A stretch of 64,000 nucleotides of DNA from JBBRVW01 sp038246545 (GTDB lineage: Bacteria; Actinomycetota; Actinomycetes; JACCUZ01), in NCBI GenBank assembly GCA_038246545.1, contig JBBRVW010000002.1:1-64000 (forward strand), given 5' to 3'. Below, piece by piece: positions 51,674-59,711 of the stretch. How positions within the stretch are numbered: the first letter of the stretch is position 1; each line of letters starts with the position of its first letter. Both the position numbers and the translations under genes were made by a program. The notes below the pieces were generated by a model, which was not told the DNA's origin, ran no database searches, and saw nothing but the letters and a program-made list of their open reading frames with translations.

Positions 51674-51683
51674 TCGCGCGCAG

Positions 51684-52805
51684 ATGACCCCCTCGACGCT
51701 CCCCCTCCGCCTGCTCGCGGGTCTGCTCCTGGCCGCCGTGAGCGTCGCCGTGCTGCCCGGGTCCGCCTCGGCCGACCCCGCGCCCTCGCTCGCCGAGGTG
51801 CAGCGCCGGGTCGAGGCGCTGCGTCAGGACGCCGGCGACGCCGCCGAGCGGTACAACACCGCGAAGGTCCAGGTCACCGAGACCGCCCGGGCGATGAGGT
51901 CCGCGCGCAACCGCTACGCCGTCACCAAGCGCCACCTCGACTCGATGCAGGCGCTGGTCGGCCGGATAGCCGTCGCCTCCTACAAGTCCGGCGGCATGGA
52001 CCCGACGGTCGCGCTGGTGCTGTCCGAGAGCCCCACCGCCTTCCTGCGGCAGGCCTCCGACCTGTCCCAGGTCAACCGCCGGCAGTCCGCCCTGCTGCAG
52101 GGCATGGAGGCGGCCCGGCTGCAGGCAGCGGTCGACCGCAAGGCCGTCGCCGACCAGCGGGCCCGGGCGGCCGCGCTGCAGGACCGGCTCGCGACCGAGA
52201 AGGCCGCGATCGAGGGCCGCCTCACCGAGGCCAGCGACCTGCTGGCCCGGCTGGAGGCCAAGCAGCGCGCCCGGCTGCTCGCCCTGCAGCGCGCCGCCCA
52301 GCAGCGGGCGCTGGCCGCGCGCTCGGACGCGCCCCGCTCCTCCCGCTCCTCGCGACCGGACGACAGCACCTCGGGTGCCGACCCCGGTGGCAGTAGCGAC
52401 CCCGGTGGCGGTGGCGGTGGCACCGGTGGTGGCGGCGGGAGCTCCGCCGGGCCGGCGTCGGGTCGCGCCGCCGAAGCCGTCCGCACCGCTTACGCCCAGC
52501 TCGGCGACCCCTATGTCTGGGCCGCTGCCGGGCCGGGCTCCTTCGACTGCTCCGGCCTGACCATGTACTCCTGGGCCGCGGCCGGCGTCTCCCTACCGCA
52601 CTCGTCCGCGGCGCAGTACTCGGCCGTCCGACACGTGTCGCTCTCCGACCTCCAGCCCGGCGACCTGGTCTTCTACTACAGCCCGATCAGTCACGTCGCC
52701 ATCTACATCGGCGGCGGCCGGATCATCGACGCGCCGTACCCGGGGCTCAGTGTGCACATCACCGGGCTGAACTCGATGCCGATCGTCGGCGCCGGGCGCC
52801 CCTAG
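51684..52805 (+). CDS. Secreted NlpC/P60 peptidoglycan endopeptidase (RipA-like)
   Basis: A 373-residue exported hydrolase. Signal peptide (LLAGLLLAAVSVAVLPGSASA, about 9-30), a coiled coil (about 35-220), a Ser/Gly-rich linker (about 225-255) and the NlpC/P60 domain from about 260 on. The catalytic residues are Cys289 in DCSGLTMYSW, His337 in SHVAIYIGG and a polar third residue near His358. RipA-type enzymes cut the D-Glu-mDAP bond and are kept inactive by the coiled coil. ATG at 51684 follows the leaderless-type promoter. Confidence 0.92.
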   Translation: MTPSTLPLRLLAGLLLAAVSVAVLPGSASADPAPSLAEVQRRVEALRQDAGDAAERYNTAKVQVTETARAMRSARNRYAVTKRHLDSMQALVGRIAVASYKSGGMDPTVALVLSESPTAFLRQASDLSQVNRRQSALLQGMEAARLQAAVDRKAVADQRARAAALQDRLATEKAAIEGRLTEASDLLARLEAKQRARLLALQRAAQQRALAARSDAPRSSRSSRPDDSTSGADPGGSSDPGGGGGGTGGGGGSSAGPASGRAAEAVRTAYAQLGDPYVWAAAGPGSFDCSGLTMYSWAAAGVSLPHSSAAQYSAVRHVSLSDLQPGDLVFYYSPISHVAIYIGGGRIIDAPYPGLSVHITGLNSMPIVGAGRP

Positions 52806-52869
52806 CCGCTCGCGCCGGCCGTCCGGCGGCCCGCCGTCGCGCGTCCCGGCCCGGCCCTCCGCCGCGGCC

Positions 52870-52875
52870 TAGTCT
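52870..52875 (+). promoter_or_regulatory. -10 box of a leaderless metalloprotease transcript
   Basis: TAGTCT, six bases, then GTG at 52882. Confidence 0.55.
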
Positions 52876-52881
52876 GACCGG

Positions 52882-54303
52882 GTGCCGCAGTACGACGCCC
52901 CGGGCGCCGAGGTCGAGCCTCCCGGGACGCCGGAGCCGTCCCGTGCGCCGGAGCACCCACCCCGCCGTCGCGCCGCCCTGCTGCTGCTCGTCGGCCTCGC
53001 GGCGGTGGCCGGAGTGGCGATCGCGCTGGTGCTCTCACGGCTGGTGCTCGCCGGCCCCGGCGCGGCGTCGCCGACGCCGACGGGTCCGCCGACGGCCACC
53101 GCCTCGGGCAGCTCCACGGCCTCCGGCTCGGCGACCCCGTCGCCGGACGACACCGCCGCCCGCACCGCGGCGCTGGCGTCCCTGCTCGCCCAGCGCGGCA
53201 CATCCGTGACCAGCCGCGACCGCGACCTGTTCCTCGCCACCGTCGATCCCGCCGCCACCGACTTCTACGCCACCCAGGGCGAGCTCTTCGACCGGGTGGC
53301 CGGTCTCGAGCTGGCGGCGTGGTCCTACGCCGTCACCGGCGACGGGCCGGGCTTCACCCCGCAACGGGCGGCCGAGCTGCCGACCGGCTCGGTCATCGTC
53401 CGGGTCCGCCTCACCTACCGGCTGGCCGGGACCGACACCACCACCGACCGCGAGCAGTACCTCACCGTCGTGCCGCGTGGCGGCGGGTGGCTGGTCGCCG
53501 CCGACACCGACGCCAGCGCGGCGGGTCTGGACACCCAGCGGGACCTGTGGGACCTCGGGCCGGTCCGGGTCGTCCGCGGCGCGAGCAGCTTGGTCCTGGC
53601 CGACGTCCGCGGCGCGACGAAGGCGCAGGTCCGCAGGATCGCCGACGAGGCGGATCTCGCCGTCCACGACGTCGACGACGTGTGGACGGGGGAGTGGTCC
53701 CGCGAGCCGTTGGTCGTGCTGCCGCGCAGCCAGCAGGACATGGCGACGCTCATCAACAGTGACGGCGACGGCCTCGCACAGATCGCGGCGGTCACCACGG
53801 GCTCCTTCGAGTCCGGGCTCAGCCGCGGTGACCGGATCGTCATCAACCCGGCCGCGTGGGACACCCTCGGCGCCCTCGGCCGGCGGGTCGTGCTCACCCA
53901 CGAGATGACGCACGTGGCCACCCGGTCGAGCAGCGTCACCGCGCCGCCGATCTGGCTGTCCGAGGGCTTCGCCGACTACGTGGCCTACCAGGCGAGCCCG
54001 GTGCCGGTCACGATCGTGGCCAGCGACGTCCTCGACGACGGCAACATCCCCCAGCAGCTGCCGACCGACGACGACTTCGACGCCTCCCGCGGCAACATCA
54101 GCGCGGCGTACGAAGGGGCGTGGCTGGCCTGCCGGCTCATCGCCCAGCGGTACGGCGAGGAGAAGCTGGTCGCGCTGTACGCCGCCGTGACCGACAGCAG
54201 CGGCGCCGGCTACCCCGACGAGATGCGCGAGGTCCTCGGCATCGGCGAGCGGACCCTGGTGCGGGACTGGAAGGCCTACCTCCGCGACAAGGCCGCGGCG
54301 TGA
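52882..54303 (+). CDS. Membrane-anchored HExxH metalloprotease (peptidase MA-like)
   Basis: A 473-residue protein with a Pro-rich cytoplasmic head (about 1-28), one membrane helix (AALLLLVGLAAVAGVAIALVLSRLVL-like, about 30-55; core LLLLVGLAAVAGVAIALVL), a Ser/Thr/Pro linker and a large outer domain. The zinc motif HEMTH is at about 340-344, with the third ligand Glu361 in SEGFADYVAYQ. It is translationally coupled (GTGA) to the M48 protease gene. Substrate unknown; cell-surface protein processing is inferred. Confidence 0.87.
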   Translation: MPQYDAPGAEVEPPGTPEPSRAPEHPPRRRAALLLLVGLAAVAGVAIALVLSRLVLAGPGAASPTPTGPPTATASGSSTASGSATPSPDDTAARTAALASLLAQRGTSVTSRDRDLFLATVDPAATDFYATQGELFDRVAGLELAAWSYAVTGDGPGFTPQRAAELPTGSVIVRVRLTYRLAGTDTTTDREQYLTVVPRGGGWLVAADTDASAAGLDTQRDLWDLGPVRVVRGASSLVLADVRGATKAQVRRIADEADLAVHDVDDVWTGEWSREPLVVLPRSQQDMATLINSDGDGLAQIAAVTTGSFESGLSRGDRIVINPAAWDTLGALGRRVVLTHEMTHVATRSSSVTAPPIWLSEGFADYVAYQASPVPVTIVASDVLDDGNIPQQLPTDDDFDASRGNISAAYEGAWLACRLIAQRYGEEKLVALYAAVTDSSGAGYPDEMREVLGIGERTLVRDWKAYLRDKAAA

Positions 54304-55643
54304 CCTCACGAGCTGCGCTGCTCCTCACCACGGCGGTGCTGGCGGTCGTGCTCGCGGCCCTGGTGACGTTGCTGGTGCCGTGGCGCCCGCTGCCGCTGCA
54401 CGGCCTGTCGCCGACACCGGTCGACCCGGCCCGGGACTTCAGCGCGGCGCAGGTCGCCCGCGAGGAGGCGTACCACGCGGCGGTCCGGGTGCCGGCGTAC
54501 ACGTCGTACCTGCTGGGGCTGCTCGTCGCGGCGGCGCTCGGCCTCACCCCCGCCGGTGCGCGACTCGTGGCACGGGTGGCCGAGCCCGTGGGAGGTGGCT
54601 GGGCGTGGCGGGTGCTGCTCGGCACGGTAGCGCTGACGCTGGTCGGCCGGCTGCTGACCCTGCCGTGGGACGCCTGGACCGAGTCGGTGCGTCGGCGCTA
54701 CGGGCTGTCGACCCGCAGCTGGATGGGCTGGGTCGTCGACGTCGCCAAGTCCTACGGCGTCGGGCTGGTCCTGACCCTCGCGGCGCTGCTGCTCGTGGTC
54801 GGGCTGGCCCGGTGGCAGCCCGAGCGGTGGTGGGCGCTCGGCGCGGGGCTGGGGGCGGCACTGGTCGTGCTGGTGTCCTTCGCCTACCCGGTGGTGGTCG
54901 AGCCGGTCTTCAACCGGTTCACCTCGCTGCCGGCCGGGCCGCTCCGGACGTCGCTGCTCGAGCTCGCCCGGGAGGACGGCGTACCGGTGCGGGACGTGCT
55001 CGTCGCGGACGCCAGCCGGCGCACGTCGTCGCTGAACGCGTACGTGTCCGGCCTCGGCGCGACGCGCCGCGTCGTCGTCTACGACACCCTCGTCGAGCAG
55101 GCGCCGCCGAGCGAGGTGCGGCTGATCGTGGCGCACGAGCTCGGCCACGCCAAGGCCCGCGACGTCGTGTGGGGGACCCTGATGGGCGCCGTCGGGGTCG
55201 CTGTGCTCGTGTGCGTCCTCGGCCTGCTCGGTCGGTGGTCGTGGCTGCTCGACCGCGCGGGTGTCGTGTCCTTCGGCGACGCCCGCGCGGTCGCCGTGGT
55301 GCTCGCGCTCGTGGCGCTGCTCTCGGCGGTGGCCGGGCCCGGCCAGAACCTGTTGTCGCGGCGGATCGAGACCCGCGCCGACGTGCACGCGCTGGACCTC
55401 ACCCGGGAGCCGGCCGCCATGGTGGAGATGCAGCGCCGGCTGTCGGCGACCAACCTGTCCGACCTCGACCCGTCGCCGCTCGTGTTCGGGCTGTTCGCGA
55501 CGCACCCGTCCGGGCCGCAACGGATCGCCCTGGCCCACGACTGGGCGCGGCTGCACCAGCAGTCGGTGCCCCCGGTTCTGCGCCGTGGCCGGAGCACTGG
55601 TCAGTCATCACGGCTGCACGCGCAAAATCGGACTCTGCGGTAA
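54300..55643 (+). CDS. M48 family membrane protease, Ste24/CAAX protease-like
   Basis: A 447-residue polytopic protease. Helices lie near 10-25, 65-85, 110-130, 150-170 and 185-205; the zinc site HELGH is at about 279-283, preceded by SSLNAYVSGLGATRRVVVYDT, and a third ligand lies in ETRADVHALDL. The layout is that of Ste24/FACE-1 type M48A proteases. The C-terminal SGPQRIALAHDWAR motif is typical. GTG at 54300 overlaps the upstream protease stop by four bases. Confidence 0.88.
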   Translation: MTSRAALLLTTAVLAVVLAALVTLLVPWRPLPLHGLSPTPVDPARDFSAAQVAREEAYHAAVRVPAYTSYLLGLLVAAALGLTPAGARLVARVAEPVGGGWAWRVLLGTVALTLVGRLLTLPWDAWTESVRRRYGLSTRSWMGWVVDVAKSYGVGLVLTLAALLLVVGLARWQPERWWALGAGLGAALVVLVSFAYPVVVEPVFNRFTSLPAGPLRTSLLELAREDGVPVRDVLVADASRRTSSLNAYVSGLGATRRVVVYDTLVEQAPPSEVRLIVAHELGHAKARDVVWGTLMGAVGVAVLVCVLGLLGRWSWLLDRAGVVSFGDARAVAVVLALVALLSAVAGPGQNLLSRRIETRADVHALDLTREPAAMVEMQRRLSATNLSDLDPSPLVFGLFATHPSGPQRIALAHDWARLHQQSVPPVLRRGRSTGQSSRLHAQNRTLR

Positions 55644-55805
55644 TATCCGGCATCGAGTTTACTGAGCTGCGGCTACCAAACCGTAGTTCAGCTCGACGAG
55701 TTGCACCGATCGGTGGATGCGGAAATGGACAAGCGGCCGATGCACCAAGCGCGTCTGGCCGCCGATCATCAAGACAGGCCATCGTGGTGAGAGGAAGTGA
55801 GTTGC

Positions 55806-56006
55806 GTGCTGTCGCGATACATCCGCAAGATCGCACGTCGCGACGATGGTGCTTCCGCTGTCGAGTATGGGTTGCTCGTTGCGGCGATCGCTGCAGTTAT
55901 CACGGTGGTGGTGTTTGCGTTGGGCAACACCATAAAGACGACCCTTTACGACGACACCTGCAAGAACATCAAGGGAGGGTCCTCCGGGCCCGCTGCCACC
56001 TGCTGA
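55806..56006 (+). CDS. Flp family type IVb pilin (copy 1)
   Basis: A 66-residue pilin precursor: VLSRYIRKIARRDDG, then the mature start ASAVEYGLLVAAIAAVITVVVFALG, with the Gly cleavage site and the Glu-Tyr pair at mature positions 5-6 typical of Flp. Two cysteines near the end (DDTCKN and ATC) could form a disulfide. GTG at 55806 fits the other pilin's N-terminus; GTG at 55797 is an alternative. Base composition is lower in GC than in copy 2. No tad genes for assembly are present nearby. Confidence 0.9.
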   Translation: MLSRYIRKIARRDDGASAVEYGLLVAAIAAVITVVVFALGNTIKTTLYDDTCKNIKGGSSGPAATC

Positions 56007-56046
56007 GTCCGCAGCCCTGCGCCGTCGGCTGCACGATGAGGTCGCC

Positions 56047-57210
56047 GTGACCCGTCGCACCCTTGTGATCACGAACGACTTCCCGCCCCGGGTAGGCGGA
56101 ATCGAGTCGTTCGTGTTCGCAATGGTGAGGCAGATGGATCCTGGAACGGTCGTGGTTCATACGGCTCGGCAGCCAGGCGACGCGGCCTTTGACGCGGATC
56201 TGGCTTTCCCTGTCATCAGGGACCGGTCGCGGATCATGCTCCCCTCTCCGGCGATCACGAGGCGGGCGGTGGGGATTGCCCGTGACCACTGGTGTGACTC
56301 AGTCTGGTTCGGCGCCGCAGCGCCGTTGGGACTGATGGCCCCGGCCCTCCGGTCTCGCGCGGATGTGCGACGAACCGTGGCGACAACCCACGGGCACGAG
56401 GTGTGGTGGGCCAAGGCGCCGGCGACGCGACAACTGCTGCACCGGATCGGCGAAACGAATGACGTCCTGACCTTCCTTGGTGAGTTCACCCGGTCTCAAA
56501 TTGCCCGTTCGCTGTCTTCGGCAGCCGCCGCGCGGATGGTCCAGCTCACCCCCGGGGTGGACGTGGAGGCTTTTAATCCCTCCGTGGACGGGCGGCCGGT
56601 TCGGGACATGTACGGGCTTGGCAACAGGCCGGTCATCGTGTGTGTCTCGCGATTGGTCGAGCGCAAAGGCCAGGACGTCTTGATCCGGGCGCTGCCGCTG
56701 GTGCAGCGCTCAGTCAGCGACGCTGCCGTCTTACTGATTGGCGACGGGCCCATGAGGACGAAGTTGGTTCAGCTCGCTGATGACTTCGGAGTGAGACCGG
56801 ACGTGGTCTTCGTCGGCGCAAAGCCGTGGTCCGAGCTTCCACGCTATTTTGCGGCGGGCGACGTGTTTTGTATGCCCAGTCGGACGCGCAAACGTGGCTT
56901 TGAGGTAGAGGGCCTCGGCATCGTTTACCTCGAGGCATCCGCGTCCGGTCTGCCGGTGGTGGCTGGGGACTCAGGCGGTGCCCCAGATGCCGTTCGTAAT
57001 GACGTCACCGGCAGGATCGTCGATGGCAACTCCATCGACCAAGTCGCAGAGCATCTATCGGTTCTGCTGTCCGACCGGGCGCTGGCTAACCGTCTCGGTG
57101 CCGCTGGTAGGGCATGGGTGTCCAGCCGCTTCCTTTGGCCGGGGGTCGCTGAGCGACTGATGGACCTGCTCACTGGGACTGAGGTACCGGAGACTCAGGA
57201 CACTCCCTGA
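56047..57210 (+). CDS. PimB-like alpha-mannosyltransferase (GT4)
   Basis: A 387-residue cytosolic glycosyltransferase. The opening TLVITNDFPPRVGGIESFVF, the DSVWFGAAAPLGLMAPAL and TTHGHEVWWAKAP segments, VQLTPGVDVEAFNP, CVSRLVERKGQDVLIRALP, and EVEGLGIVYLEASASGLPVVAGDSGGAPDAV (EX7E motif EGLGIVYLE; strings cut here) match PimB, the second mannosyltransferase of PIM synthesis. GC content is lower than in neighbours. Its 3' end overlaps the convergent gene by 41 bases. Confidence 0.82.
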   Translation: MTRRTLVITNDFPPRVGGIESFVFAMVRQMDPGTVVVHTARQPGDAAFDADLAFPVIRDRSRIMLPSPAITRRAVGIARDHWCDSVWFGAAAPLGLMAPALRSRADVRRTVATTHGHEVWWAKAPATRQLLHRIGETNDVLTFLGEFTRSQIARSLSSAAAARMVQLTPGVDVEAFNPSVDGRPVRDMYGLGNRPVIVCVSRLVERKGQDVLIRALPLVQRSVSDAAVLLIGDGPMRTKLVQLADDFGVRPDVVFVGAKPWSELPRYFAAGDVFCMPSRTRKRGFEVEGLGIVYLEASASGLPVVAGDSGGAPDAVRNDVTGRIVDGNSIDQVAEHLSVLLSDRALANRLGAAGRAWVSSRFLWPGVAERLMDLLTGTEVPETQDTP

Positions 57211-58540
57211 CGTCCCAGTTGTCACCGGTCATCGCCTCGTGCTGCCGATACCTGCGCTCGAGCTGCCAAACAGCTAGGGCAAGGACCACTCCGACGGCCG
57301 ACAAGAGACTCCTGTCGACGGCGCCGAGGCTCAGGACAGCCTCCGAGAGCTGGTAATGATGCCAGGCCTTTCCCTCGCTGGTGTTGGCCGCGGGCGGCGA
57401 GAGTAGTGATGCGACGTTCGCCCAGATCCCGAACCCGCAGAGCGAGAAGAACGTCAACCGTCGCCACCTGAACTCGGAAGTCCATTGCAGCCAGCACATC
57501 AAGAGGAATGGGGAGCAAAGGGTGAGCGCCTCGAGGGTGTAGCGATAACCATAGAAGCCGCTGCCACCAGAGAAGTTGACCGTTGCGAGCTGAAGGGCGC
57601 TTGCAGCCAGGCCGGCGAGGGCACTGTCGCGGACCCATCCGGGACTGAAACGCCACCCTTGACCAACTCCAGGCACCAGCAGGAGTAGCGCTGGAGTGAT
57701 GGCGAACAGTCCTCGAGCCGGGGACACGAGGGCGCCAGCGAGGTTCTCCAGGAGGAAGCGCCAGTCGAATGCGTCGGCTGTTCTGCTGTCGCCGGTATAC
57801 GCGCGAGCCACGCGTTCGTAACTCCCAACGTAGAGATGAGCCTGGCCGAAGACGGTCCAGTTGTAAACGACCAGAGCGACTAGACCAAGGACGGCAATCA
57901 CGCCGATGGTGGCTGCAGGCCGTGGGCTTCGCGCCCGCCAGGTCGCCCGCGCCCCGAGAACGGCGCTCGAGATCGCGAGAGGGGGGCGGGTGACGATGGC
58001 CGCTGCCGATGCAAGTCCAGCGGCCCACCAACGCTGCGAGCCCGCTGCCAGGAGCAGCGCCGCGAGCCACATCTGGTCGATGCCGTGGGGCCACAGTGTG
58101 TGCGCCGACACCGTCCAGGTGCTGGTGGAGAGGCCAACAAGGACCGCCGCGACCGCGGCGATGCGGCGAGTCGACAATCGAGCGAAGACACAGAACAACA
58201 GGGACATCGCAAGACCTGTAGCTGTCGCGGCTGCGACACCTGCCGGGAAGCTCGTCGGGGTCGGAGTGCGACCCAGGACCGCGTAAAACGGGATGGCCCA
58301 GCCGATGATACCGGGCATGCGGTCGCTGAGGAGTTCCCCATCAACTTCGACATACCAGACCTTGGGTGCAGGTGAGACAGACATATCCAAAGTGCCATGC
58401 TGGGTCACCGACCATGCGGAGGTGAACGCCGACGCAGCGTCGTTCATCTGGTTACCGGCGTATGTTGCTGTCGCCACGTAGAGCAGAGTCAGGCCGAAGA
58501 ACACCAGCGCCGCGTCAAACCAGATTGGTCGTCGACTCAT
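57170..58540 (-). CDS. Polytopic membrane protein, possibly GT-C-type glycosyltransferase
   Basis: A 456-residue protein with about ten to eleven membrane helices. The first outer loop has DRMPGIIGWAIPFY and a preceding acidic stretch (MNDAASAFTSAW, VEVDGELLSDRMPG), which recalls GT-C and PMT-like glycosyltransferases with a DxD-like motif near helix 1; another loop contains NFSGGSGFYGYRYT. Codon use is less GC-biased than in flanking genes. It overlaps the 3' end of the PimB-like gene by 41 bases. I cannot assign a donor or acceptor; a polyprenyl-phosphate sugar is the usual donor of this fold. Confidence 0.7.
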   Translation of the reverse strand: MSRRPIWFDAALVFFGLTLLYVATATYAGNQMNDAASAFTSAWSVTQHGTLDMSVSPAPKVWYVEVDGELLSDRMPGIIGWAIPFYAVLGRTPTPTSFPAGVAAATATGLAMSLLFCVFARLSTRRIAAVAAVLVGLSTSTWTVSAHTLWPHGIDQMWLAALLLAAGSQRWWAAGLASAAAIVTRPPLAISSAVLGARATWRARSPRPAATIGVIAVLGLVALVVYNWTVFGQAHLYVGSYERVARAYTGDSRTADAFDWRFLLENLAGALVSPARGLFAITPALLLLVPGVGQGWRFSPGWVRDSALAGLAASALQLATVNFSGGSGFYGYRYTLEALTLCSPFLLMCWLQWTSEFRWRRLTFFSLCGFGIWANVASLLSPPAANTSEGKAWHHYQLSEAVLSLGAVDRSLLSAVGVVLALAVWQLERRYRQHEAMTGDNWDVRECPESPVPQSQ

Positions 58541-58622
58541 CGCTCACTCAGTCGGATGGATCTTATAGCTGTCTCGCTCGCGGCCCCCTGCGCTGATCGG
58601 CCGCGGGCGCCGTCGGTTCTGC

Positions 58623-58664
58623 CGAAAGGTGCCTCGAGACCGGCCGGCCTCGCGGCACCTTTCG
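58623..58664 (-). terminator. Hairpin terminator downstream of flp copy 2
   Basis: Arms CGAAAGGTGCC (58623-58633) and GGCACCTTTCG (58654-58664) match perfectly, with an inner stem CGAG/CTCG and CCGG/CCGG in the loop. It lies 12 bases after the pilin stop (minus strand). Confidence 0.75.
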
Positions 58665-58675
58665 CTACGAGTGAA

Positions 58676-58885
58676 TCAGCCGTTGCAGCTGCTGTTGGCA
58701 GCGCCGCCGCCGCCGGTAGCGACAGCGTTGCAGGTGTCCGAGAAGACGCCCTTGATGACGTTACCAAGGGCGAACACGACGATGACGATGAGCGCGGCGA
58801 TCGCGGCGACGAGGAGGCCGTACTCGACTGCCGAGGCGCCCTCCTCCTTCTTGTGCGCGACAACCTTACGGATGTAGGCGAGCAT
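58676..58885 (-). CDS. Flp family type IVb pilin (copy 2)
   Basis: A 69-residue pilin precursor: MLAYIRKVVAHKKEEG then ASAVEYGLLVAAIAALIVIVVFALG. The mature N-terminus is nearly identical to copy 1, with Glu and Tyr at positions 5-6, and two cysteines near the end (SDTCNA, SSCNG). GGAGG lies seven bases before the ATG at 58885. Codon use here is that of the host genome (high GC), unlike copy 1. A strong hairpin terminator follows, so it is probably a separate transcript. Confidence 0.92.
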   Translation of the reverse strand: MLAYIRKVVAHKKEEGASAVEYGLLVAAIAALIVIVVFALGNVIKGVFSDTCNAVATGGGGAANSSCNG

Positions 58886-59056
58886 GTTGCATCCTCCGAA
58901 TGGGCCCGATGATGAAGCTGGGACCCCCCCACGAGCCCAGCGGTGCTGTTCAAGGATGGACGGTGCCACAGATATGGGGTATCGCTCAGGCAGATGGGAG
59001 GAGATGGTACGAACGGTTGAGGCCAAGGTTGGGTAAAGGAAACCTGCGGTGGGTGC

Positions 59057-59701
59057 TCAATAGCCGCTGTCGGCTGGGTTCCGGATCAGGCCGAGGCGCA
59101 TCGCGGTCATCAGGGCCTGGGCGCGGTTGGCCGCGCCGAGCTTCTCGTAGACCTTGGAGATGTGCGTCTTGGTGGTCGACTCACTGATAAAGAGCTGCTT
59201 GGAGATCGCCGCCACGCCCAGCCCGTCGGCGAGCAGCCCGAGCACCTCGCGCTCGCGCGGGCTCAGCTGCGGCCCCGAGGGCGTGAGCCGGCGCTGCATG
59301 GCACCGGCGAGGTCGTTCGCTGTGAACGCGCGGGGTGAGACCGCGGCGTGGCGGGCGGCCGAGATGACGTCGTCGGCCGGCGCGTCCTTGGGGACGAACG
59401 CCGACGCGCCGGCCTCGAGCGCGCCGAAGAGCTGGTCGTCGCCGGCATACATGGTCAGGACGACGATGCCCATGGTCGGGAACGCGTCGCGGACCTTCTT
59501 GGCGGCGTCCAGGCCGCTCCCGTCGGGCAGGCGGACGTCGAAGATGACGACATCGGGCTCCGCGGAGCCGATGAGCTCCAGGGCCTGGGCGACCGTGCCG
59601 GCCTCGCCGACGATGCTGAAGTCACCGGTGCGCTCGAAGGCCCGCCGCAACCCCTGCCGGATCAGCTCGTGGTCGTCGACCAGCACTACCGTCGTGGACA
59701 C
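59057..59701 (-). CDS. NarL/FixJ-type response regulator
   Basis: A 214-residue regulator with a receiver (VSTTVVLVDDHELIRQGL at the start, phospho-Asp55 in IFDVRLPDG, Lys in FVPKDA) and a LuxR helix-turn-helix (LSPREREVLGLLADGLGVAAISKQL, then ESTTKTHISKVYEKLG). GTG at 59701 has AAGG eight bases before. Ten bases separate it from the upstream kinase gene, so it is one operon with it. Targets are unknown, but the pilin gene is the next downstream on the same strand. Confidence 0.93.
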   Translation of the reverse strand: MSTTVVLVDDHELIRQGLRRAFERTGDFSIVGEAGTVAQALELIGSAEPDVVIFDVRLPDGSGLDAAKKVRDAFPTMGIVVLTMYAGDDQLFGALEAGASAFVPKDAPADDVISAARHAAVSPRAFTANDLAGAMQRRLTPSGPQLSPREREVLGLLADGLGVAAISKQLFISESTTKTHISKVYEKLGAANRAQALMTAMRLGLIRNPADSGY

Positions 59702-59711
59702 GGATGACACC

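Noticed and set aside
51456..51683. c-di-AMP (ydaO) riboswitch upstream of the NlpC/P60 gene
   Set aside because: Such switches are common before actinobacterial peptidoglycan hydrolase genes, but the conserved core is absent here and the promoter lies only ten bases before the ATG.
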